Source: Planctomycetota bacterium
GTDB lineage: Bacteria > Planctomycetota > UBA11346
NCBI GenBank assembly: GCA_013821615.1
Contig: JACDGQ010000024.1
Location: 1 to 14,977, forward strand
Reading direction: 5' to 3'
Length of the DNA stretch: 14,977 nt
The notes below the pieces were generated by a model. That model was not told where the DNA came from, searched no databases, and saw only the letters and a list, made by a program, of their open reading frames with translations. The translations under genes and the position numbers were made by a program. Positions 1 to 10,100 of this stretch are shown here, piece by piece; within the stretch, counting starts at the first letter, position 1; each line of letters begins with the position of its first letter.

Positions 1-936
1 GTGCGCCCGTTCACGCCGCATGACGACGGCGGCGACCTCGTCGAGACCGCGCTGCTCATGCAGGGCATGCTGGCGGTGCGCCGCTACTTCGCTGCGGCGG
101 ATCCCATCGAGGACGAGATCCGCCGGCGCATCACGGCCATGTGGCGCGAGGTGGAGTGGGACTGGTATCTCAAGCAGGACGGCGGGAAGCGCCTCTCCTG
201 GCACTGGTCACCGCATTACGGCTGGGAGATGGGTCTGCCCATCACCGGGTACAACGAGGCGATGATCGCCTACCTGCTGGCCATGGCCTCGCCCACGCAT
301 CCCATCCCGGCCGCGTGCTACCGCGAAGGCTGGGCGATCGGGCAGGGCTACGACGGCGCCGCGCGCCCGGAAGGCGACCGCTGGATCGGGCCACCGGGAG
401 GCGGGGCGCTGTTCATGACGCAGTACTCCTTCGTCGCCTTCGATCCGCGCGGCAAGCGCGATGCGTTCTGCGACTACGCCGAGAACAGCCGCGCCATCAG
501 CCTGATGCAACGGGACTACAGCGTGCGGAATCCGCACGGGCATGCCGGATATTCGGCGCTGCTCTGGGGCCTGACCGCGAGCACCGGTCCCGACGGCTAC
601 CACGTCGGCGCGATCGGCAACGATGATGGCACCATCGCTCCTACCGCGTGCCTGAGCGCCATGCCCTTCACGCCGCGCGAATCGCTCGCCGCGCTGAAGC
701 ACCTCTACCACGTCTACGGCAAGGACATCTGGGGCGACCTTGGTTTCCGCGACGCCTTCAACCTCACGCGCGGCTGGTACGCGCCGGGCTACCTGGCCAT
801 CGATCAGGGGCCGATCGTGCCGATGATCGAGAACCAGCGCAGCGGCCTGTGCTGGCGCATATTCATGAGCAATCCCGAGATCGCGCCCATGCTTGCCGCG
901 AGCGGATGGCAGACCGGTTCCGTGAGCGCGCCCTGA
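1..936 (+). CDS. GH144-type endo-beta-1,2-glucanase ('glucoamylase' family PF10091), 5' partial
   Basis: The fragment has 311 residues and is open at the left edge. The first codon, GTG, is almost certainly an internal valine, because the segment starting DDGGDLVETALLMQG (residues 8-22) lies well inside proteins of this family; I estimate 100-150 N-terminal residues are missing. Family landmarks in order are an aromatic cluster with HWSPHYGWEMGLPITGYNEA (67-86), ASPTHPI (96-102), an FMTQYSF segment (138-144), RDYSVRNPHGHAGYS (171-185), the GYHVGAIGNDDGTIAPTA segment (199-216), and LAIDQGPIVPMIEN (265-278) followed by FMSNPE. Members formerly called glucoamylase include the GH144 endo-beta-1,2-glucanases, which cut beta-1,2-glucan into sophorooligosaccharides. 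The Glu of GYNEA and the Asp of AIDQGP are conserved acidic positions, but I do not assign catalysis. The enzyme is probably exported; its signal peptide would lie outside the window. It converges with the giant adhesin gene. Substrate could differ from beta-1,2-glucan. Confidence 0.82.
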   Translation: MRPFTPHDDGGDLVETALLMQGMLAVRRYFAAADPIEDEIRRRITAMWREVEWDWYLKQDGGKRLSWHWSPHYGWEMGLPITGYNEAMIAYLLAMASPTHPIPAACYREGWAIGQGYDGAARPEGDRWIGPPGGGALFMTQYSFVAFDPRGKRDAFCDYAENSRAISLMQRDYSVRNPHGHAGYSALLWGLTASTGPDGYHVGAIGNDDGTIAPTACLSAMPFTPRESLAALKHLYHVYGKDIWGDLGFRDAFNLTRGWYAPGYLAIDQGPIVPMIENQRSGLCWRIFMSNPEIAPMLAASGWQTGSVSAP

Positions 937-1168
937 CCGGTAGATAGCGGCACTACGGAACGATCGACGAGGAGGCGCTCAGAACCACCAGGAAGAGCAG
1001 GGGGCGTCGCTGCGACCGCACGCGTGGCCTAACGCTCGTGCCGCGACGACGTCTTTCGCACGGAACACATCGCTTCACCACTCCACGTCCGTCCTCTGCC
1101 GTTCTGCGCGTCTCCGCACTTCCTCTGCCATCCAGTTATCGCGCATCCCCGTCGAGGCGACGACGACT
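937..1168. other. Convergent intergenic region, CTC-rich, no gene seen
   Basis: This 232-bp gap separates the glucanase stop (plus strand) from the giant gene stop (minus strand). I see no coding sequence of its own. The right half (about 1075-1135) is a pyrimidine-rich string of CTC/CTG words; positions 1112-1123 read ctccgcacttcc, one base away from the CACTCCG heptamer phase seen at 12261-12357. The left half holds a possible nested hairpin, listed separately. Confidence 0.6.
1005..1048. terminator. Possible bidirectional hairpin between convergent genes
   Basis: The outer stem pairs CGTCGC (1005-1010) with GCGACG (1043-1048), and a nested inner stem pairs GCACG (1018-1022) with CGTGC (1037-1041). 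It sits between two convergent stop codons, where a shared terminator would be expected. There is no T-run on either side, so intrinsic termination is not demonstrated; in a genome this GC-rich the pairing could be chance. Confidence 0.2.
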
Positions 1169-4100
1169 TCACGGCGCGAGCGCAGCGGTGATGGAGATGA
1201 CGATGGTCTGCTGAGTGGCGGAGCCGCCGCTGGTGATGGTCGTCGGTGCCTGGAAGTAGAGCGCGTAGGCGGAGGTCGCGCCGCTCAGCAACCCGCTGGT
1301 GAGCGCCTGGGCGGTAGTGGTCAACGTCAAGGCATAGGACGCCGGGTTGGTGGGTGCGCCGGTGGCCGCCGCGCTGGTGCCCGCCTTCATGAGATAGGCG
1401 TTCGCTCCGGCGCTGGCCGCAGGTCCCCAATTGGACGGCGCCGTCGCCGCGCTGGCGATGCTCAGGTCAACGTTGCAGTCGCCGGTATCCTGCACCGTCA
1501 GATCGATGCCGCTGGCGATGGAGTTGGCGATGGTGCCCACGGTCAGCGTGCCCAGCGCCCAGGTGCGCGGATCGCTGCCGGTCGCCCATGAGATCGCCAC
1601 CGTGCTGGTCCCAGGGCCGAGGTCGCGCGCGCTGGCGGCGTTGCCGGCAGCGGGGGCGAGGCCGACCGCGTCCTGCAGATGCGCGCCCGAGGCGATGAAC
1701 ACCCCGCTCGGCTTGCCTGCGCCGGTCGCGGCCGCGCTGTAGGTGCCGCCCGGCGTCAGCCGTGGGCTGCCCGCCAGGCTCATGGTGATGGTGGCGCTGG
1801 TCTGATTGGCGATGGTGGTCGTCGACAGGGAATCGCTGGTCACCGGCAGGCCCAGGTCCGCCACCGTCATTGCCGTGGCGGTCACACTCTCCGAGAAGGT
1901 CAGGGTCACGGTGTCGCCAGCGCTGACGCCGCCGGTCCCGCCGTCGGTCCACGCAGTGGATAGCAGCACCGGTGCGGCGGTGTCGGTAGCCGCGGTCGCC
2001 GAGCCCTCGATTTGCACCACGCCCGAACCCAGCGCGTGTTTGAGGGAGGTATTAGCGGTGATGCGCACGGCGGGCGTCGCGCCGGTGTCGCCGGCACCCA
2101 GCTCCGTCACCAGCACGTCGATCTGATTGTCGTTGGCCACCGCGCCGGTGCTGAAGCCGGTCACCGTGTATCCCGCCACCGTCACGGTCAGCGCGCTGGT
2201 GTCGTCGTTCAGCGCCAGGTCGAAGGTCAGGCGGATGCGATCGAGGTGCCCATTGCCATCGGCATCCAACGTCTGCCGCGCGCTCAGAACCGGCGCGCAA
2301 TCGGTCAGGGTCACGGCGGTCGAGGTATAAGCGATGCGGAACAACCGGCCGGCCTGGGCGAAGACCGTATTGGTGGCCAGGCCGCTGAACGTGCCGCTGA
2401 CCGTGCCCGCCGAGACGATGGTGTAGACCTTGCCGACCGCGGCGTTGGCGTTGCTTGCGACCGTCAGCGTCCCGGCGCAGGCCACCGTGCCGGCGGTATT
2501 CTCGCGGTCATTCGTCGGCGTCGTGCCGTCCAGGTCGACGGCAAACGTCGAGGTGGCGTTGCACGTGACGGAGCCGGTGGTCAGCGTGCCGATCGCCGTG
2601 CCGCCCAGGCCAGGTGCCAGGGTTGATCCCGCGGCCAAGGCCACCGTCCCGGCCACCGTTCCGGTGCCGCCCAGGGAGGCGCCGCTCGCTACCGTCACCG
2701 CGCTGCCGGCAGAGGTCGAGCCGGTGACCAGCAGGGTCCCTCCGCCCACCGTCATCGCCCCGGTCGCAGCATCGGTACCGGACAGGGTCAGGGTACTGGC
2801 GCCGGTCTTGGTCACTGCGCCACTGCCGCTGAGCGCGGCCGCGTACGTCTGGTCACGGCTACTCTGGATGAAAGTAAGCGCATCGGCCGCGGCGCTGGAG
2901 TCGATGATCGCGCTGCTGAGGGCGGTCAGGTTGTCGAGCACCAGCTTGCCGGCCGAAATGGTGACGCCGCCGGTGAAGAGCAGGTCATGGGCGCTGAAGC
3001 CGCAGCGCAGGGTCAGCGTCCCACTACCCGCCTTGCCCAACGCCATGCTGCCGCTGCCGCCGTTGCCATTACGGATCAGGCCATCATAGGCGCAATCGAC
3101 CGTATTGGAGATGGTCAGCACCGCCGGATCGGTCGGGCCCGCGGCGCCGCCGTTCTCGGTGTTCTGGATCACTGCCGCCTGGTCGGCGCTGGAACTCTGG
3201 ATGCCGGCAACCGTCTCCACGTAACCGTTGAGTTCCAGCTTCGCACTATTGTTGGCCAGCCCCGAGATGAAGGTGATGACCGCGCTGTCCGCGATCTGGT
3301 CATTCGCGCCCAGGCGCAAGACATCCGAGCCGAAGGTATCGCCGATACTGACGTTGCCCGCGATTGCGTTGACGCCAGCGGTCTTCTGCAGGATCAGGGT
3401 GCCATTGGCGACGGAGGTGGTCCCGGAGGCGGTGTTGGCCACCGTGCCGGCCAGGGTCAGGGTCCCATTGCCGGTCTTGGTCAACCCGCCGGTGCCGCTG
3501 ATCACACCCGAGAGCGTGGTGTCGGTGTTGTCGCCACCGCAGGTCAGCGTCGCGCTGCCCAGGGTGACGTTCCCAGATCCGGCCAGCGAACCGATGGTCT
3601 CTGAAAAGTTGTTGAGGTCGTAGAGCGCACCAACGGCGACCGTCATCGCGCTGCCATCGGGGATCACTCCCGCGATGGTGTTCTGCAGGATCCCACCGCT
3701 CACCGTCGTGGTCCCGGCATAAGAATTCGCGGCGCTGAGCTGTACGGTCCCGGCCGAAGCCGAGTTGATGATCAGGTTGCCCGCGCCAGGAAGCGGCATC
3801 TGCAGCGTCAAAGTGGTGCCGGCCAGCGCCGAGATCGAGCCCCCCCCGGCGCCAATGGTGATGCCGCGATTGCTGTTCGGCGTCGTCGTCAACGTATAGA
3901 TCAGCCCGCCACCGGACAAGGTGATGGCATCCGGGATGTACGCGCCGGGAGCCGGCCGGAAGTTGACACCATTGCTTGCGCTGATCAGGCCAGCGCTCAC
4001 CAGGTATTTACCGGTCATGGTCGCGGTCCCGCTGATGGTGTACGTCCCGCTGCCGGTTTTGGTTATGTTGCCGGTCCCGCTCACCACACCCGAATAGGCC

Positions 4101-7100
4101 GTTGAGGTGTTGTCGCCGCCGAGCGTGAGATTGCCGCTGCCCATGCCCACCGCACCCGCTCCGGCCAGCGAGCCAACCGTCTCGTCGAAATTGTTCAGGT
4201 TCCAGGTCGCGCCCGACGACACCGTCACCGCGCTGCCGTCGGGAATGACCCCAGCCGCGCCGTCCTGCAGGGTACCAGCACTGACCAGGGTGGTGCCGGA
4301 GTACGACCCGGTACCTGCCAATGTGATGATACCGGTGCCTGCCTTGCTGAGACTCTTCGCCCCGCCGGTCTCCGAAATCGTCCCGCTGATGGTACCGGTG
4401 CCGCTGTTGCTGCCGATCGTCGCGTCGCCGGTTCCGGTGACCGCACCCGCCAGGATCACCGCTCCCGACCACGTCGCGTTGGACTCCAGGCGAAGCTGTC
4501 CAAGGGACTCGCCGGTGTCGCCGCCGTTGAGAACCACCGTGCACGGCTGGGTGATCGCCGAGTTGAGGTACACCGTGGCGTTCGCCAGCACATTGATGGT
4601 GGCGCTGCTGGCCAGCGGCTGCGAGGGGATGAACTTGCCAGCGCCGGCCGCCGCACCGACGCCGACGTTCATGATGCCGGTGAAGGCGCTCCAGTCGCTG
4701 GCGGCGGGAACCAGGACCGTATTCGTACCGGTTCCCACGGTGACGTTCACCGTCCCCGCCCCGCTCAGGGTGTTGAGTCCGGTGTAGCTGGTGTTGCCGC
4801 CGCCTGTGAGATTCAGCGTTCCGGCCACGCTGACGCCGCCGCCGCTGCCCAGCGACGCGGCCACGGGTGCGACGATCGTGCCCGCATTGATCGCCGTGCC
4901 GCCGCTGTAGGTGCTCGTGCCGTTCAGGGTCAGCGAGTTCGCGCCGCTCTTGGCCACGCCACCCGCCCCGCTCACCACGCCGCCGAATGCCATGTTGGCG
5001 CCGCTGCAATTGATCGTGCGGACCGCGGCGATGGCCAGGGCGAGATTGATGGTCTGGGTGTTCGCGCTGCTGTTGGTGACCGGGCCGGCCAGGGTCATGG
5101 CGTTGCCCGCCACGGTAAAGGCGCTGCCCGCGGAGTTGAAGGTGATGCTGGCGAAACTGGTCGCCGAGGCGAAGTCGTTGTTGGGCGACGTCCGCGTCGA
5201 TCCGGCGAACTGCAGGTCCTCGCCCGCGACGGGCGCCAGGTCGAAGTCCCAGTTGGCCGCGGTCGTCCAGTTGTTGTCGCCCCCGCCGCCGTCCCAGACG
5301 CGCGTGGTCGGCCGCGCCACGTCGGTCAGGGTCACGGCGGTGCCGGTGTAGGCGATCTGGAAGGTGCGGCCCTGCTGGGTGGTCATCGCGCCGTTCACCA
5401 GGCCGCTGAAGGTGCCGGTGACCGTGCCCGCGCTGAGGATGGTGTAGACCCTGCCCAGCGCCGCATTGCCGGCGCTGGCGACGGTCAGGGTGCCGGCGCA
5501 GGCCACCGTGCCGGCGGTGGTGGCGCGATCGCAGGTGGGACCGGCCCCGTCGAGGTCGATGCTGAAGATCGACGTGGCGTTGCCGCTCAGCGTGCCCGTG
5601 GTCAGCGTGCCGATGGTCGTCCCGCCGGTGCCCGGCGCGAGCGTGCCGGTCGCGCCCATGGTCACCGTGCCGGCCACCGTGCCCGTCCCCGCCAGGGTCC
5701 CACCAGCACTCGCCGTCACTGCGCTGCCCGCTGCGGTGGCGCCGCTCACCAGCAGCGTGCCACCGCTGACGGTGGTGGCGCCAGTGTAGGTATGCGTCCC
5801 CGACAATGTCAGGGTGCCGCTGCCGCTCTTGGTCAGACCACTCTTGTTGGTGCCGCCGTCGCTGATGACGCCGCTGAAGCTCGTCGAAGCGGTGCCACTG
5901 ACGGTCAGCGTTGCATCCACGCTGCCGCTGTTGGTCACGCTGCCGCTGCCACCGCTGTCGGCGAGTGAGGCGACGGTCTGGGGACAGCCGCCGAGATCCA
6001 GCGTGGCGCCGCTGGCGATCGTCAGCGCCGTCGCCGCCGGCAAGGCGCCACCGGAGGTATAGATGAAGTTACTGATGGTCTGCGTCGCCGTCGACCCGCC
6101 GGTGCCGCCCGAGAAGCCGACGAAGGCGTTGGCACTGGTGAGGGTGGTCGCGATGGTTCCCGCCGCGAGCGTGGTGCTGAAGGTGCTGGTGGTGGTCAGG
6201 TCGGTGAGGGTCTCGACCAGGTTGGCGGTGCCGTCGTAGGTCAGCGTCACCGCGATCGGGTCGCCGCTGGTGAGGACGACCGGGGAGTTGGTCGTGTAAG
6301 GGGTCGTGACCGTGCCGTTGGTGAAGTACCTGGTGCCGGTGGTGTTGCTGGCGAAAAGATTGAAGGCGAGTGCGACGCTCGGGGTGATGCCGGAATAGCC
6401 CAACTGCCCTCCGGACGCGCCCAACGACGTCACCGCGCTGTTCTGCAGGATGAACGCGGCGCCATCGGCCGTCTTGTTACCGCTGGCCTGGTACTGGAAG
6501 GTGGCGGTGAAGCCCGCCTCCGCGACCTTGGTGTTGAAGAAGGCGCTGCGCGCCTGGTTGCTGGCGTTGCTGGTCAGGGTCAGCACGTCGCTGGCCACCG
6601 TCGCGCCGCCGTTCAGCGTCCAGCCGGTGCCGGTGGTGCCGAACCCGGTGACCGAGGTCCGCACCAGCGAGACCGTTCCCGCGAGGATGGTGGATGCGCC
6701 CGTATAGGTGCTCAGTGCGGACAGCGCCAGGATGCCGCTGCCGGCCTTGGTCAGCCCGCCGATGCCGCCGATCATCCCCCCGACGGTCAGGGTCGAAGCG
6801 GACACCGTCACCTGGCGCGTCGCCGCGCCGAGCGCCACCGCGCCGCCGCCCAGATTCAGGGCATTCGTGCCGGTGAACGTGAAGTCGCCGGTCCAGGATT
6901 CCGGATTCTTGTTGGCGATGCTCAGCGCGCCGCCCGAACTGTTGTCGATGGTCGTGCCGCCGGCGATGGTGAAGGTGCTGGCGGTCGCGCCGAGCGCCGC
7001 GGCATTGCCGATGTTGAGCGTGCCGGCGCTCACGGTCAGGCCGCCGCTGTAGGTGTTGGCGCCGTTCAGGGTCAGCGTTCCGCCACCGAGCTTGGTCACC

Positions 7101-10100
7101 GCGCCCGTACCGCTGATGATGCCACCGACGGTCAGGGTCGACGCCGCCACCGTGGCCTGGCGCGTGCCCGCGCCCAGGGCCACGGCCCCGGTGCCGAGGT
7201 TCAGCGCGTTCGTGCCGGTGAAGGTGAAGTCGCCGCTCCACGATTGCGGGTTGTTGTTGGCGATGGTGAGCGCGCCGCCGGACGTGTTGTCCACGGTCCC
7301 GCCGGCGATGGTGAAGGTGCTGGCCGCGGCGCCCAGGGCCGCCGCATTGCCGATGGCGAGCGTGCCCGCGGTCAGCGTCATGCCGCCGGTGAAGGTGTCC
7401 GCGCCGTTGAGCGCCAGGGTGCCGCTGCCGGTCTTGTTCACTCCGCCGGTGCCGCTGACCACGCCGCCGACGGTCAGAGTCGATGCCGATACGGTCACCT
7501 GGCGCACCGCTGTTCCCAGCGCGGTGGCACCGGTGCCCAGGTTCAGCGCATTGCTGCCGGTGAAGGTGAAGTCGCCGCTCCAGGCCATGGGGTTGTTCGC
7601 CGCGATGGTGATCGCCCCGCCCGAGGTGTTGTCGATCGTGGTGCCGTTGGCGATGGTGAAGGTGCTTGCCGCCGCGCCGAGAGCGGCGGCGTTGTTGATG
7701 TTCAGCGTGCCCGCCGACAGCGTCACGCCAGCGGAACAGGTATTTGCGCCGGACAGCGTCACGGTGCCGGTGCCCGCCTTGGTCAGCGCGAAGGCGCCGC
7801 TGACCACCCCGCTCACCACCACGGCATTCACGGTCGAGGTCCAGGTCTGGGTCGCACCGAGCGCGACCGGGCAGGCGATGCTGCTGCCGGCGACGCTGGC
7901 GGTCAGACCACCGCTACCGATGGTCAGCGTGCCGCTACCGGCGCCGACCGCGGCGGCGCTGCCGGTGAAGGTGAGGCTCTGGCAGATGCCACCGGCGGCG
8001 GTCACTGACGGGGTGGCCTGGAAGGGGCCGCTACCATTGCCGATCTGCACATCGTTGTTGCCGGTCGGCACCGTGCCCAGGCTCCAGTTCGAGGCGGTGT
8101 TCCAGTCGCTGCTCGCGGTGCCGTTCCAGATGTCGATGCTGTCGCCCACCGTCACCGTGACCGCGGTGGCGCTGCTGGAGAGGACCAGGATGTAGCCGAT
8201 GCTGCCGGTCACCACGCGCAGCGTCGTCCCGCCACCCGTGAACTGCCAGGTCGCACCCGCCAGTCCGCTGGTGGCGGTGATGAGCGGATAGCTCCCGCCG
8301 ATGGTCAGGTTCGCGCCGACCGTGGTCATGCCGATGGAGTTGGTCCCGCTCGTGGTCGCGCCCAGCGTCGCCGCCAGCGTGTCGGTGCCGGCGCTGCTGA
8401 TGTCGAAGTTCATGGTGTCGCCGCTGATCGTCAGCGGGGTCGTGGCGAAACTGGTGTTCTGCTGCAGGTTGCAGGTGCCAACTGCGCTGTCGACCATGGT
8501 GACGATCGCGCCCGCGACCATGGTCAGTGATGCCCCCGCGGTGCCGGCCCCGGTGGTCCCGACGGCGATGGTTCCGGAACCGGGGTTGGGTGCGAAGGTG
8601 GCGGCACTGCATACCGTGATAGCGGTGTTGCCGAGGCCCGAGCCGCTGGCGAGCTTGAACGTTCCTCCAGCCGCCGTGGTCGTGCCGGTATAGGTGCCCG
8701 TGCCGCTGAAGGTGAGCGTTCCCGACCCGCGTTTGACCAAGCCGCAGGCGCCGCTGATGGTGCCGCTGAAGGTCGTGCTGGTGCCGTTGAAGCCGCTGAT
8801 CAGGTTGCCATCGGTCAGCTGCACCGTACCCGCGCCGGCCAGCGAGCCGATGATCAGATCGGGGGTCAGCGTGGCGTTCGCGGTCGAGATATCGACCATG
8901 ATGGTATTACCCGCACCGCTGATCTGTGCGTTCATTCCGTAATTTCCCGCGCCGTTGTAGAAGGCCACCGCGAGATCGTGCGCTCCACTGGTCAGTGCTA
9001 CGGATGCGGTTCGGGTAGTGAAACTCTGGCTGAAGTTGTTATTCACCACCACCGCCCCATCCACGAACAGCATCGACCCATCGTCGCTGCCCGTGTTGAA
9101 GGTGTAGGTTCCGGCGGTGCCAATGGTCAATCTGCCACTGTAGATCGCTTCGAAGACCGGTGTGCCGCTGTTGTACGGCGCGGGGAAGCTGGTGCCGGTG
9201 CTGCCGAAATTCATGGTCGTCGCGACTTTGGCTAGGGCCAGGGTCTGGCCTGAAAGGTGCGTCTGGAGCGCAGGCAGCGACGCGAAGTTGCTGCTCGTCG
9301 CCGTGACGTTGAAGTAGCGTCCAGCCAGTCCGTTGGCCCCGGTCACCGCCAGGATCGCACCCGCCGCGACGGTGACCGCACCGGTGCCCAGCGCGCAGCC
9401 ACTCGCCTGCAGCGTACCTTGGCTGACGGTGGTGGCTCCGGTGTAGGTACTGGTGCCGTTCATCGTCAGCGTGCCGCTGCCATTCACCACCACGGTGCCG
9501 ATGCCGCTGATGACGTTCGACGCAGTGACCGCGTCCGAGCGCGCGAAGGTCAACGTGCCATTGTTGATCACCGCTCCGGAACCGATTGTCCCGACCGTGC
9601 CCCCGGCACCGATCTGCAGGGTGCCCGCGGTGACCCGGGACGTTCCCGTCAGGGTGTTGGTGCCGGTCAGGGTCAGCGTCCCGGTGCCCAGCTTGGTCAC
9701 GCCATTGCTGCCGGAGATGACGCCGCTGAAGGTCGTGCTGGTGTTGTCGCGGCCGACCACGAGATCGCCGTTCGTCAGCACCACGCTGCCCGCGCCGGCA
9801 AGCGAGGCGACCTCGAGATGGGTGGGGGCGAGCGCGGCGTTGGCCGTGGACAGGTCGACCATGGTCACATTGCCAGCGCCGCTGATCTGGGCGTTCATGC
9901 CGTAGCCGCTGGTGCCCTGGTAGAAGGCGACCACCAGATCGTGGACACCGGCGGTCAGGCTTATGGAGCCGGTCCGGGTGACGACGCTCTGGAAGAAGTT
10001 GTTGCCCACCACCACGGTGCCATCGACGAACAGCATCGACCCGTCGTCGGAGCTGGTGTTGAACGTGTACGTCGCGGTGGAGGCGATGGTCAGTTTGGCG

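Noticed and set aside
6773..7805. CRISPR-like regular repeats
   Set aside because: The repeats are in-frame coding units of 342-345 bp with no short repeat and variable spacer structure.
7053..8195. Long plus-strand open frame (380 codons) antisense to the giant gene
   Set aside because: It is rich in Ala/Val/Pro with a repeat pattern that mirrors the giant gene's codons; long antisense frames are expected opposite GC-rich, low-complexity coding sequence. No start context or family resemblance.
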